This document shows, piece by piece, positions 1-13,500 of a stretch of 64,000 bases of DNA. The stretch is from positions 1,817,501 to 1,881,500 of the forward strand of contig CALNXK010000044.1 in NCBI GenBank assembly GCA_942486035.1, written 5' to 3'. The DNA comes from Porites lobata. Lineage: Eukaryota; Cnidaria; Anthozoa; Scleractinia; Poritidae. Position 1 is the stretch's first letter; each line of letters begins with the position of its first letter. The translations under genes and the position numbers were made by a program. The notes under the pieces were generated by a model. That model made no database searches. It was not told the origin of the DNA and saw only the letters and a program-made list of their open reading frames with translations.

Positions 1-516
1 TCCGAAGGTGGATATCATCTTGATTGACAGAAAATTTCTAAAACTTTAGACTATCGTATATAGCAGAGATGTGGAGTTTCCAAGAAATATGCCTTCTGTA
101 CACGCACTATAGGAGAATTATTTCAGTATTAAGATGTTTGTACTGATGGGATGTCATGTTTGCGCAATGGATAAAGTAAAAAATAAGAGTAATGAAGGAA
201 GACTTTTCAGGGTGGACAGTGAGTATATTTGCATTAAACCAAGAGTAAACAAGAAGAAGCTCTTGATTAAAATTTGCGTGAGTAGCTCAGTCTTAATGAC
301 GTACGAATATATTAGTATCATATGCAAAGAGGATTAATGAGAGGTGACTTGAAGTGGAAAAGAGGAGAGAGCCAAAGAAGAGAGTCTTGGGGAAACTCAA
401 ACACAACATTGTTAATTGAAGAGACATCGTCATGATGATAAACCATATCATACTGTTCTCTGTGAGCTAAATAACTGATAAGCCAAGTGAACGGAATACC
501 GCGGATACCATAGAGA
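1..516. other. Intergenic, no gene recognised
   Basis: AT-rich sequence at the window edge. The short open frames on both strands match no family I know and have no splice or domain support. I see no RNA gene or clear repeat boundary before the MITE at 517. Confidence 0.4.
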
Positions 517-689
517 TAGGCCACTTCCGAGTTCCAAAAACCCTCACTTCCAAATTGAGGCCAAAAGCACAACCTTTCTTGTGAAAATGAGTTTTATTTG
601 CATGAGAATAAAAAATTATTTTCATATCAAAGGCTGAGCACTTAACCTAGTTTGGATGCAGAGGCCCCCGGGAACTCGGCTAAGGCCTA
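517..689. repeat. MITE-like inverted repeat (taggcc family)
   Basis: The ends are imperfect inverted repeats: the left begins taggccacttccgagttcc, and the right end, read in reverse, begins taggccttagccgagttcc. The interior is non-coding. A related decayed segment lies near 55450-55600, with a similar 'caaatcgaggcc' core and A/T-rich stretch, so this is a repeat family and not a chance palindrome. No target-site duplication was confirmed. Confidence 0.55.
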
Positions 690-1559
690 CTCATTTTATC
701 AATTACACTGAAAACTCTATTCAGTGGACGCCCTCGGGACTAAGGCAAGTATCCCCTGAACGAAGATTGGGCTGGGGCTTGTTAAAAAAATGAATAAACA
801 AATAAAATATTTTTATTTGAGCTGAAAAAGGCGTCGCTCTCGCAGGCTATGGAATCTGTTGCAGTGATTGTTTCAAGCAGATAGATAATGCATAAAAGAT
901 CATGAATAACTTATCTCTGCAATGTAGTGTGCTGAATTCCCACAAATGCAGTAAATCAATTCAAGTGAGTTAATTCATTTTTGACAGCAGTTGTCATTGT
1001 GACTAATGAACACTTAAATAACTTTTTTATTGCTAAGGTGCTCCCCTTATTGGAAGTTAAACCCAGGTTTCGTGGCCCAGAAAAAGTGTCCCTTTCCCCT
1101 GAATAGAGGTGTCCCTTTCATAGAGGTAACAAATACAAAGATTATGTGAACATTTCTCTGCGACCAAATTTTGTGTAGTCTGAATGGAGGTGTCCCAAAG
1201 GAGAGGTTTCATTATAGTATCTATTTTTTAACCTAAACCTACTCAAAAGAAATGCTTAACGTTACTTTCAACAAATGCTCTTGTAATGTGCGTGAATGAA
1301 TCCCCTGTTATAAAGAAGGAAACGATTAAAATTGGTGAGTGTGGTCACACGTAACCTGCGATCGGGCGTTTTAACTTCGTTTTGGAAAGAGATGGAGAAT
1401 GGGAATTCCTGAGACATCTTTTTCACGTGCCCCCAACTGCCCCCAACTTTAAAGCCCCGTCCACACGTATCCGTTTTGTTCGAAAGCGGATTCGAATAAT
1501 ACGTTTCGTGTGGACCGGAAAAACTGGAAAATGACCCATCCCCTGACATCAAAAGTCAA
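690..1559. other. Intergenic, decayed repeats
   Basis: No gene recognised. From about 1453 the text 'ccccgtccacacgtatccg' resembles the outer end of a DNA-transposon-derived MITE, but I could not find its partner end. The open frame on the minus strand across 1268-1835 has no recognisable domain. Confidence 0.35.
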
Positions 1560-1940
1560 ACAAGTGGTTCCGTAGGGGGAAAGGACACGCAATGCTCCCT
1601 GGATGATCCATCCACCATTTTGTCTTTTTTTCGATCTCATAATTAGGGTACCACAGGAAGGGCAATAATTAACATGTGGTCGACCATCCTCGGAGACCCA
1701 GGGGCAGTCAGTCGGGTCGGGAAAAAAGGCGCGAAGAAAGTTTTCAAGCACGGGCAGAAGAGCCTCTGGGTACCGACCCACCAGATCATTTCCAACCAAA
1801 CGGTCAAGCGAATGCTGGCTCCTGATTGGGCACAAAAAACCTTTGTATTATTATGCCCAATCGGCGAACAGAATCTCATGAGTTCTTTTCGTGTGTTCTT
1901 ACACGACGGCTATTGTCTCGCCAGAAAAAAACAAAAAACA
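1560..1940 (+). repeat. Dispersed coral-type repeat with relic reading frame
   Basis: Read on the plus strand, this stretch gives a peptide including GDPGAVSRVGKKGAKKVFKHG followed by a tract ending in DWAQK. I recall close variants of this peptide recurring in gene predictions from reef-coral genomes, where it comes from a dispersed repeat and not a host gene. It directly precedes the LINE fragment and may belong to the same insertion. It is the best single hint here that the genome is a scleractinian's, but it rests on memory and needs a repeat-library search. Confidence 0.45.
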
Positions 1941-2852
1941 AAAACAAAACCCCCCCAAAATACATTGAGTTCCAAAACCTCGGTACTCTGACTGTTGGTG
2001 ATACTAGTGTTGCTATTGTAAACAAGGCGCGAAATCTCGGAGTTTGGTTTGACTCGCAGCTGAATTTTAACGTTCATATTACTAAAACATGTAGTCTATC
2101 CTTTTGTTCACTATACAAAGTTAGACGCATTAGGAAGTACCTATCGTACAAGAGTGCACAAACACTAATCTTAGCATTAGTAATTGGACGCTTAGACTAC
2201 TGTAACAGTCTACTATACGGCGTACCAGCCAGTTATATTATCAAGTTGCAACGGGTTCAAAATGCTGCCGCAAGGCTCATCTCCAATACCACGCGTTTTG
2301 ATCACATTTCTCCTGTTATGAAAGACTTGCATTGGCTACCAGTTAAATACCGTATAATGTTTAAATTGGTTGTATACACATTCAAAGCTCTACATGGTAG
2401 TGCTCCCACATATATTCATCAATTAATTAGACTTAAGCCAAAGTCGAATTATAACCTGCGATCAAGTATAAAACACTTACTGCTCGATCTACCCAATAAG
2501 ACCAAGAAGACAACAGGAGACAGGGCGTTCTTTGCAGCCGCGCCGACCCTGTGGAACGCCCTTCCAGACGAGTTGAGAGCTTTGGGCAGTCTCAAAACTT
2601 TTATGGCGCGGTTAAAAACTCATTATTTTAAATTAGCCTTTAGCTTATAACCTATAATATTTTAACATAGATTTTTTGCACGCATATATAATATCTTTAT
2701 TTAGTATCCATTTATTAACTATTTAGAAAAGCTGCAATTTTTTTAATCCATTTCATTGTAGTATTATAATCATTGTAATGTAAAGCGCATTAGATCATAT
2801 ACCAATGTATTTTGCGCTATATAAATCATAAAGTTATGTTATGTTATGTTAA
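1940..2852 (+). mobile_element. 5'-truncated non-LTR retrotransposon (CR1/jockey-like LINE), RT C-terminal part
   Basis: The frame open to the TAA at 2648-2650 encodes the end of a LINE reverse transcriptase. Recognisable blocks are LGVWFDSQLNF, the thumb-type segment KLQRVQNAAARLI, LHWLPVKYRI, and the terminal block TLWNALPDELR. These are typical of CR1/jockey-group elements. The catalytic palm (YADD box), endonuclease and first ORF are missing, so the copy is dead by 5' truncation, the usual outcome of target-primed integration. The element ends near 2852 in a short 'atgtt' tandem tail, as expected for a LINE 3' end. Confidence 0.85.
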
Positions 2853-2929
2853 AACAAACACGGTTTCCACAGAAAATAACAAAGACACTGCCACTTTTGC
2901 GTGAATTGAGTGATGCATCTTGCATGTCA

Positions 2930-3170
2930 CAGCATGTGTTGCGTGACAATTGGCTTGAAATTCAATTGAGGAATAAACTTGTCCATCTGGTTCCAGATGC
3001 TAGTAAGTTGGACCGAGCTATCCACCGGATGGATTACTATCCAGTCCTGGGTAAGTGTTACGGAAACCAATTGCGTTATCCATTATTGGATAGCGTTATT
3101 AAAAAATTCTACTGCATCTCACTGCATCTTCCGTCGAGTGCTAAACAGTACCCTTAATTATGATGAGTTC
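2930..3170. repeat. Decayed MITE fragment (ggatagcg family)
   Basis: Contains 'gagctatccaccgga', 'ggaaaccaattgcg' and 'ttggatagcg', shared with the elements at 36229-36558 and 52791-53313. Neither terminal repeat is clearly preserved. Confidence 0.45.
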
Positions 3171-3750
3171 GGAAAACAATATACCCAGTGGTTGTGGAAT
3201 CATATTCTCTTTCAGTGTGGGTAGGAAAGAAAAATGGGAGTGCCAGTTTTAAAGCGCCATAGCTCTTTCCCTTGAGAGTCAAAACAATAAATAAGCCAAT
3301 CTACACAGCGCAAATAGCTGTACTTGGTAACAACGCTGGTGACACGAACATTGGTTTGATATGCTGCTGACTCCAAAGGACAGTCAGTGAGCTTATTGGC
3401 CTGAGTCTCACAGGTTCCAGGATTTCATTTAAATGTTAGCACAAACTACTTAGTACTTAGTGCTACTCAGTACTTAAATGCACACCTCCACAATACAGTT
3501 AGTTATTTCTGTTTATTATAATAAGCGACACAGCTGAAAACGATCTTAACAGCAGACCACGCAAAAATTGCGCTTGCGAATGGTTACTAGCCTGCTACAG
3601 TTCTCGTGTTGGAGTTTTGCGCTAAATTCGCGTTGGCCTTCGCGCAAGGAGTTACTACAGAGCGGTGGAGATTACAAACAAGTCGCCGAATCGCTTAGTG
3701 CACTGGCTTGTCTTGGGGCGTCACCAGTCGCTCAATAAATATGTAAGTTG
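3171..3750. other. Intergenic, nothing recognised
   Basis: No coding frame, RNA or clear repeat boundary seen. Confidence 0.35.
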
Positions 3751-3751
3751 A

Positions 3752-4002
3752 CGGTAAAGGTACGGAAAAACGGGCAAAAAAACCCCTGCAACTTGTTTTG
3801 CAACATTGCTGCAAAACGAGTCGAATAGCAGTGTTGCGCGTTTTACCACCAACATAAAACCTGTTTTGCAACAAATCAGGTTGTTAACAGGTTTAAACAT
3901 GGGTGGTAAAACACGCAACATCGCTATTCAACTCGTTTTGCAACAATGTTGCAAAACAAGTATTGTTGCAAAACAAGTTGCACTTTTTCCGTACCTTAAG
4001 CC
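3752..4002. repeat. Foldback MITE (gttgcaaaacaagttgc family)
   Basis: Two long arms, roughly 3755-3860 and 3896-3995, are imperfect reverse complements. Both carry 'gttgcaaaac' motifs and 'gtggtaaaac/gttttaccac' blocks around a short loop near 3870-3890. No protein is encoded and both strands read similarly because of the symmetry. This is the layout of a foldback or MITE-class DNA element. The region to the NUP58 stop at 4523 shows nothing else recognisable. Confidence 0.65.
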
Positions 4003-4522
4003 AACCAAAAGCTAACGCCTGTAGAACAGGTATCACCTTTCAGATACGTTTTGCAGGCGAGTGTGAATCATGATCCGAACGTGGATCTGTATTCACGCGC
4101 TTAACAAGGGGCAAGAAATACTATTTAGCGCTTGTCACATAGCGGGCGACGCGTCCACGCTTCACTGATTTACGATTCTGAACGCCGTGCACACTTGCCA
4201 TTGTTTGCTGAACGAATCGTCAACTTTGCTACCTTGTATTTTCGCGCAGTGTACAGGGAGTTCGGGCTGAGGTTGCTCTAACTTGCGTATGGACGTCCAA
4301 TTTACTTGCAATAAAATAAAGGCGTTGTATGAAAAGTCGCCCGTAAACGTTAAAATTGAACCTCCTTCAATATTTTCGTTTACGCGCTACACTGCAGCAT
4401 GTTGGGTATTAGATCAAAACGGTCTAAAGAACCCTTATGCATGCGTAGGTAGATCGAGTATATTATGTTCAACACAAGTAGCTTCAATTGCGTGCTTAAA
4501 ACAACATACATCCCGCTTGTTT

Positions 4523-7500
4523 TTATCTCCTTTTGCCTCGCTTGTTACCAGCCGGTGGCCTTTGAAGCTGAAACTTTGGTTGTGCAGTAAACGCTGAAGT
4601 CCCGGTGCCAAAACCGGTCCCCCCAAGTCCTGTTCCGGTGGAGCCAAAAGCTCCTCCTGTGGAAGACCCAAGGGAAGGGGTACCAAATCCTCCCGTAAGA
4701 CTCGGGGTCCCAAATCCAGTGGTCGCTCCGAGACCCGTGGCTCCTAAAGTGTTGGTCCCGAGAGATGTTCCGAATGTGGACCCTGATGTTAGACTGGTAC
4801 TACCGAGTCCTGCGGTGGTGCCAAATGGATTTCCCAGAGACGCTGTTCCTGCTGTCCCCAAAGAACCTGTTAAACCAGCAGGGTTTGTCTGAAAACTGCC
4901 AATCCCTAGGGTAACAAAAATGTACCAAAATTGTTATCAAGTCGGCTTTATCACTTATAAGCAGTTCCACAAGATTTATATAGTTCTCGGCGCGATAAGC
5001 AGCCTTTGCTAAGTCGTGATGTAGATGTAAAATGGAAGTCAAAGGTGTTGGGAACTTCAAAGCAATACCGGTATTAGTGAACTGGCGACCTCCCCCACCC
5101 ACCCCGCAATTTCTGTAAAATGGATGGAAATCACCTTCCAACTCTTCTTGGCATTTTTGCAATATGTCCCAGTATACTGGGTTTTAAGAAGAGCCATAAT
5201 ATGGCTCTTGGTTTTAATGATCAAACTTCGTGTGTTTTGCGAAATTCTTTAAAAAGCTCATTGGGTGTACAGAGAGCGGTAATGGGTCAGAAAATCTACG
5301 GATCAATTTACGTTTCTGAGAAACTGCCCACCTACCCTACCCTAAGCCATCATTTTGCCCTTAGTGAGCAGTAAGTGTTAATGTTAGCTTAGGGGAGGGG
5401 TAGGTCGGCAGTTTCCCAGAAACCTGAATCGATCAAAATCTACCATGGAGGGCAAAAGAACTTTGGACGCGGTGGAAAAACCCTTGCAGGCAATTACAGG
5501 TAAAAAGCAATCATGATATTGCCATTATTGTTACAACATGCTGTAAGCCGCTTTCAATAGACAACACACGCACGAAATATCCAGTAAATTCAATACCTGA
5601 TATATTTGTGGCGTTTGACGAAGCAGACGCTGAATTATTGGATAATACACGAAAAGGATTGGGACCAAGGCTAAATTCTGCACCTAAGGAACAAAGAGGA
5701 TAAGAGGAAAGTTAAAGCTTCAATCGTAGAAAAATTAAGAAGCGAGTCTGTGGCTTGAATAATAAAATTCAAAATCGCCTGAAGTGATAAATGGACATTC
5801 TGATATAGCCAAAAATAAGCCAGGAGTAAAATGAATTTCAAAGCAAGGATAACATTAAACTACAACATGGACAATATACTCACTTGTCTTCGATAGATCC
5901 TTTAAGACGCTTGAAAATACATCTGTGGTGTCCTTGAAATAAGCTCTTCTGTAGTTAAGATATTGTTCCTTTTGAACCTGGTGCAATAATCAAAAAATAA
6001 TAATAAAAAAACATCATACCCTCTCCTGCCGCTATTGAGTCTCATTACAGTATAAGGGTCCAACTTCCAAGACGTCAACATGGCCATACCAGAAGAATTA
6101 ATGACTTTGTAACTAATAAATTTCAGTGAATGTATTTAAATGGTTAATTGTATGTGACAATGACCTTCCCCAACAATTCAGTTATTGCTACAAGTGGGTG
6201 AAATAAACAGAATATCTATCTATCTATCTATCTAAATGTTTCAGATACTCATCATTTTCCAGCCTTAATCATCTTTGCGTAAGCATGGAGAAGAACTTCA
6301 AGTTCTTACTGCGCTTTTCATGAACACGCGAATCCTTAGTCATCTTAGGAAACAGAAGTTTACTTCAACGGATTTAAAAGGTCATCGTTTGTGATTGGTG
6401 GATTTCGATCCGTTTTGTGTGTTTGTGATTTACGGTTTGTTGCTTGTGATCGTAATTATGATTGACGGCAGTGAAAAACGCCGAATTTTGAAGGCGGCTT
6501 TTGAACTTCAGAGTTCGTGTGTTTTTGAAAAGCGCGGTAATATCGGAGTATCCAAAAAACTATATGGAGAAAGAATTTAAACAACATAAGCTTAGATTTA
6601 TATCATCTTGAATAATAAGCTAATATCCTCGGGAGAAAAAAGAAACAAAAGATGATTTCAGATGAACAAAGAAGGAAAGAAAGAAAGAAAGGTTAATGTA
6701 CGATCAAGACACGTGTTTGTATGATTTTCACGAGAATTCTTAAAAGGAAAAAAATCGAATATTATTCAATACTCCATAAAACTATTTGAAAAGGTTAGGT
6801 TTATTAGTTAAGTTGCGATTCACTTCCAAACCATTATCAGCGGTAAGAGACGACGGTAAATAACTTTAGAGCGTGCCCAGAAAAACAAACACAAAAAAAA
6901 CACGACAACATTTTTTGTTGCTACTGATCTGTTTTGTTTTTCATTCACATTACTCCTGATGACAACATAAGTGTCCTTTTAAAGCGAAAGCTGAACTAAT
7001 TTATGGGTAAAGGTTTAGTCTGCCGCATAATTATTACACTGATGTTTCCTTTGTTCAGAGCTCGTACAATGTGTATCCTTTCCTCAAGCTGTTTTCAGGC
7101 GAACGCAGCGATCATATGTATATAATTCTAACGTGTTGGGGAGTAATCAGGACAATTTAGGGAAATCATTGCCCAGTCCTCAAAACCTTATTATTCCGCG
7201 CGGCCAATACGTTTCGTGACACGTGGTCCACCTGTTTTCCTCGGTTACGTCACCAAAGTGAATTGACCGAGAAGGCCTGGGAAAACGCCGTATAGGGCCT
7301 GGGCAAAGGAAACCACAATTGCCTGGACAAAACAGACAAGGACTGGGAAAAAACAAGGCGGAAAAGTCCTCTCCATTCGACCTTTCTTCCCAGTCCTCTG
7401 ACTTTCGTTTTTCTGCGCTCGTTTTCTTTTTTGCTCGTTCCGACTACCTAAGACCCTAAAACGGGTTAGCTGGTTGCCTTATAACGAAACCAGGCTTTAC

Positions 7501-10500
7501 CTTGACGGCTTCGTGAATTTCATGAAGCTGTGCTGCTAAGGCGATAAATGTTTCATGGAGCTTGTGCATGACATCAGAGAGATCTAGAAAATGATAAGGG
7601 TGAAGAAGGGTTAACAAATTCAATTAAAAGCCCCCAGTTAACAACAGGACAAAGAAAAAAACAATGAAACCTGTTCATGCGACTACTCGAAGGCCAAACT
7701 GGCAGCATTAGTGAGATTTTGAGGGGCTTTTCTGTTTGGGGGGAAACAATGTGGTGGTAGTTTGTCACCGCGGGCTAGTAAAGCATATGCTGTCGTCGCC
7801 TTCGTTTAAGCTACCTTAATTAAACAACAACTGACATTAACTGACATGTGCTTAAAAAGTCAAAACGTTTAGACGTTTATAAAAGATACATAATGTAAAA
7901 CATAGCGACAATGCAAGTAAGCAAAGCTGTGGCAGGGTTTCTGCGGAAATTTCAGACATCAGTGGGTGAGCATGACACCATTTCTTGGATATACTCCCCT
8001 GCCTCAGCTTATTTCGCACCTTGAGGAGTTAACGTTTGGCCTTGTGATAGTGACGCCATGTGACTCTCCATGATTTCAATCTGCTTTCTATACATCAGCA
8101 TCCTTTCTTCAAATGTCTCCACCAGACGTTGAAAATACTCCTGTGGTGCCATATTCTCGTGCTGTAGCGCCGGAGGAATGTCGTTCGTTCTCTGAGCAAT
8201 TTCAGAATTCTTCAGCTCCTAAAATACAAATCGTGCGAAAATAGGACCTCTGTTGTTCAGATGTAATAGAATCAAATTTGCTGAATTGCGAGGTAAGGTT
8301 CGCAGAGAGTTTTAATACAGTTGAATCTTTCTAAAACGGCCACCTTGGGGCCAGAAAAAAGTGGCCACTGTAGAGAGGTTGAAACAAGAGTCAATGTATG
8401 AACTGTCAACCAAAAAAAATAGCCGTTGTAGAGAGGTGGCCGTTGGTGGAGGTTCAACTGTATTTCCGCCCATGGGTCATACAATCGACCATCCATTATA
8501 ACACAGACTACCTATATTTACCTACTCTCAGTCTTTACTGAATAATGTTAATGTATTATAGTAGTTAGATTTTTATAAGAAATAGTGTTTGCAGTGCTGA
8601 TGAGATGACCGTGTTTAAATTAAGTCATTCATTCATTCATTTTGCAAAGCAAAAAAGAAAAAGAAGGAAATTCAGGTAAGCGGACAGCTCTACTTCCGGC
8701 AGCCGTTTAAACTCACCATAAGCGGTAATTCCTACGCAACGGAGGGGTTCAATTTGGTCTTTTTCTTGGTTTCTTAACTGTTTGGGGAGGGGCTTAATAG
8801 CGACAGGGGGCTTATCTGAGAGGAGGGGCCTATAACACCTCGTTCCCAGGTTCTCTCTCCTACCCGTCTCTCTCGCTCCGTAGGGACGGGTAGGAAAGAA
8901 CCCTGGGTTCGAGGTTGGGGCTCATAGACTATTATTGGATTTAGCGAAGATGGTGGTATCAGTTCTCTATAAAGAACTAAAATGCAAACTGGGAAAGCTC
9001 AAGTACAAGAAGTTGTAGGTCATGCAGCCAAGATAAAAAAAAATCCAAGACGTGAATAAATCATCCCGAATCAGTCCTAATGAAGTGTTATAATCGTGAT
9101 TGATTGATAGAGTCTATCATTTATTAGTAAAATCCAACTAGTGGTCTATTATCAATGCTACGTTCGGATTAGTTGAGTTACTACTAGGCTATATGTTATA
9201 GCCCACTAGTAGCGAAAAGCGTCGGCTGTGAAAACCAAAAGAATGGCGGCTGAATCGCGTTTTGTTAGCTAAAGTTGTTTTGTCTTGATATTTTGACCAA
9301 CTTGTTGGATTTTACTATAACAATTATTCGTCTTGCCCTCATGGCCCCCATTAACCTGTACTCTTCTTAGACAAAGAAATATCAAACTAGCACTTTTTCT
9401 ACCTTGGCGACTCTTTCTACATATTTTTGAAGACACTTAGTATTGCACCTGTGATACATCCATTTTGAGGTTCTCGACAGCACATCCATCTCTCTGGATA
9501 CTGTTAGATACCAGAGCTAAAGCCTGCAAAAAATATCCATAAACATGTCATAATTGCGAAGAGAGGGGAATTAAAAAAAAATGCTGCATATAGTGCAAAC
9601 AGTCTTTAAGCAAAAAAAATTGTCTTTCTGTTAACACCAAAAAATAAGAAGGGGGTGGGGGGAATGTCCATCACAGAAACAGGCTTCTCAAACGATAAAT
9701 GGTCGGCCCCTAAATTAGCAAGGCAAATAATGAACAATATAAAGAAAATATAAAAGGAAAGAAAGTTAAGGTTACTAGACCAGAAGAGTACCTGTCTTAG
9801 AGCTAGGGTCTCTTCTCGCACTTTATCCAGTGCACTACCAGATGCTCTAGAAATCTCATCCTTATGATCTTTCTGTTCCTTGACATATTTCCTTAAAACA
9901 TAAAACCCAAATATCAGTTTCATTTTACAAAAATCCATCTCTATCTATTACCATTACAGAGATACCAAAGGGTGAGCTTAATTAAGCACGCAAACACAAT
10001 TAACCATATTATATACACAGATTTTGTAGCAAAGCTATCCTTCTGGCCAAGCCTTTCACTCAGCCTGGGAAGGAGGGATGGTGTTATGTGCAGGCTATTG
10101 TGACAACATGCACATTTAAAAGGATGGTAAAAGCAGGGAACACAAACTGTTGGCACAGGAAAAAAAGGCAGAGGAAGACTGCACTTAAGACAGTTTTACT
10201 TGTTCCCAAACTCCAGGAATTCAATTTTTTCACATTGCGAATATTACACCTCGTCTACCTCCCAAAATTTTGCATAACCATTGTTTTTACTTTCTCTTGG
10301 GATAACTGTGATACACAGGAGAAATGGAAAACAATGGTTAAGCAATTTATTTTGGGGGAGGGGGGTTGGTAGAGGGGGTACACAAGGAGTACTATAAGCA
10401 ATGTTAAAATAGTGAATGTAATATTTTATTGTGTTGCTTTCAGCAGCACTTTTGTTATGAATGGAAGGCAAAGAGTGATACATTGAGGGATTTTAAAAGT

Positions 10501-13500
10501 TTCATACAGGCAAATAATTATTTGTTTATACCTAATTGGTACTTAATTTCATGGGCCTTAAATTGTGCAAAATTAAAGACCAGCAGAAATAAATCCTCAC
10601 AAAATTGAAAAGCATGCAAAATTTAATACCCATTATAGAAAATTCAAATAACAGTTGACATGTAATAGCAATGATGTGTATCGATAAAAACAAATTACTT
10701 TCTGGTTTTACTGGTAAGCTCCATTTTGTATCTTCAATTGTGAAATGACATTAGTTTGCATAGATTTCACACATTACTTGTTCCAGTTTATCTAATTTTC
10801 CTAAAGGTTTGGTCTTTTTTAAAAAAAGAGAGTGAAGTTGAGAACGCTTAAATCACGAAATTTAATGCCCTTTTTTATGTTTACTTGTTAAAATTGTGAA
10901 ATTAAGTACCAGCAAAATTTAGTACCAATAAAGTAGTTTTATTTTCCTTATTAGCCTATTCATTGCTACAGTAATAATAACAGCAAAACGGAACCAGAGG
11001 AGGATGGGTGCCGGGGGGGGGGGGGGGTACTGCCATATATGGGTTATATAGGTATGTGCCGCTGTGAAGGGTATGGTTTTCAAGCAGTTTACCCTAGAAT
11101 AGGATATATAAATCAGAACGTTTGGGTCTAGAATAAGGTATCATTTTTCAGGAAACGGATCAGTTTGTTGAAGATTTTATCTAGACTAGAGAAACAGCTA
11201 CTCTAGGATAGGGGGTATTTGGGGAGTTTACTCTACTATAGGGTAGCAAAATTAAGTTGAACTAGCTCTGGTATAGGTTAAGGGTTACAGGGTCCCAGGG
11301 GCACATCCCACCCAGAAATTCCTAAATTCCCCTGGATGGGTCAAAGGGACCCAAACCCTCTAAATGCACCCATCACACCAGAAACATAATAGATCATGAG
11401 AGTCCATTACAACTGATCACAAAGATCATTAACTTCGAAAAGCCAAGGGGTAACAGCAAGAAAGGGTGGAAATGCTATACCGCTGTTACCAGGCTATGAA
11501 AAAAATTGTCAACAGTTTGGACATTTCCAAAAAAACTTCCTGGATCCATCCCAGATAATAAAGATGAGGGTGAATAAAAACTTCATTAGGTTACTCACTT
11601 GAGGTGCTCTACGATTTCATTCAAAGGATTAGGCAAGGGTGTGTCTTTCACATCACTACAAGGAAAAGAGAGGCAATACATTAATGCGAATAGTTACTAC
11701 AAAGGTCAAAATCCTTTAATTAAAATTTGTTATAGTTATTTGCATGATTATATCGAGCTGAGTAAGCATAATCACAGGTCCTTACAACTCTTTGAATAAT
11801 ATGTAAAAATTATCAGTCCAAAGTCAATATGTATTCACATTATACCACAACAACAACATTAATTTTCTTGGTTTTTACTTTTTTACAAGTTGATGGCTTG
11901 CAGGTAGCTAGTGCTAATCTTGGTGGGTCAGTTTAACATTCAAATGCTTTAAAACAAGTCTATAAAATAAAAGTAAAATAATTTCACTTTTATCCAATAA
12001 TTGGATGAAAACAAGTACAGTAGAACCTCCGATAATTGATGACCCACAATGCCCAAGTTTATGGGTGCAGCTTAGGAGCTCTCTACCTCAAACAGGTCTG
12101 AAACAAGTACTCATTTCCACGAGGATTTTATGGGCACACGGTTTCTGAGTTACGGAACCAGCAGTGCCATGTTGTCACTAAAGGTTTCTCATATACTCTG
12201 AGTTGAATAATACATACAGACAGTGAACAAAATAAGACTATGTCAAGTGGGTACTTACAGGGTTAAAAACAATGGAAATTCACCAAAAAATGATCTAATA
12301 GTGGTGACTTAAGGTTCCAAAAAGGTGCTTTGCCAGGAAAATTTTGGTATTTTTACAGTCCTGTGGTTGCATTTGGAGTTTTAACAGCATCAAGGAATTA
12401 GGGCCACTTTATTTAACCAGTTAAAGGGTGACAGCTCTGCAGGAATATCCTGCGTTGCAGATGTAATTTAACCTTGGTTAGTAGCATCTGCGAAGCAGTG
12501 CCAATATGCTTGTTCTGGGCACCCAGCAGGCTCAAAAAATTACCAGAAGTGCATTTTGAATTTCCTTTCATCTTGATAAGCAAATTGACGATGGCATTTG
12601 TAACTACTAAGCCAATCATGGCGCATACTCAAATCCTGGTACACAGGAGGGGGCTCAAAACAAGATAGACTTAACCAGAATTTAGTTTTGTCTGTGGCGC
12701 AGGCTATGTAGGAACAGCGTCAGGAAGAATTTAATGTATGGCCATGGTGAATCAAGGTAGGTAACAGTGATTTTATTTTAACACAACAGAACTTTAATGT
12801 AAATCTTTTAACACAACCAAACGCAGAGTTGTACCCTGTGTCAAAACCGTGCATTAATTTACTGCGTATGTTATTACAGTAAGCAATCTGTTCACTTTTG
12901 TTTTTGTTACAGTACTTGTTGTAATCGATACAGTTCAACCTCTATGTAGTGGTCACCTTTAAGACAAAGAAAATTGGCCATTGTGGAAAAGAGGCTGTTG
13001 TACAACGGTGGATGCAGGTAGAGTTTCAATATTATTGTATTTTCTAAACTTTATGTCTTGCTGGTCCACTTAGTTTTGTCTACGCTCTGAGCAGACATTT
13101 CTTTCTGACATCGCCTTCAGCATTTATGAAGTTGTTTGTGTCAGTCGTGTAGTTGGTTTGTTTACACCCCCAACTACACGACTAACAGTGATGCAAACAA
13201 TTTCACAAATGCTAAAAGCTATGCCCGAAAAGAAACCTCTGCTCGCAAGGTAAGCTTTGTCTCAATCAGCCTGAAGGAAATATTCTCCCAGACTTTTAAG
13301 TGTGTCCACTTGTGATCTCTGAGCTAACAAATGGATTGTTTCTGCAATCATCCTGGCATTGTATGATTCGTTTGATTGGTCATCCTCCCATTCACAGAAC
13401 AGCTTCCTGAAGGTGGTTTCGAACTGTTGAAGCCTTTGGTATTCATCCAGGGAAGGCTGAATAGAGGCATACATGGGCTTTCTGTTGCTTGCAGCATCTT

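Noticed and set aside
1449..1835. Minus-strand frame with a CPSC-like motif
   Set aside because: Overlaps the dispersed repeat on the other strand, and no domain or splice support was seen.
1940..2650. Host gene on the plus strand
   Set aside because: The frame is the C-terminal part of a LINE reverse transcriptase with a LINE-type 3' tail.
4605..4892. Long plus-strand proline/valine-rich frame
   Set aside because: It is the antisense of the last NUP58 exon. The Gly/Thr-rich FG codons read as Pro/Val-rich on the other strand.
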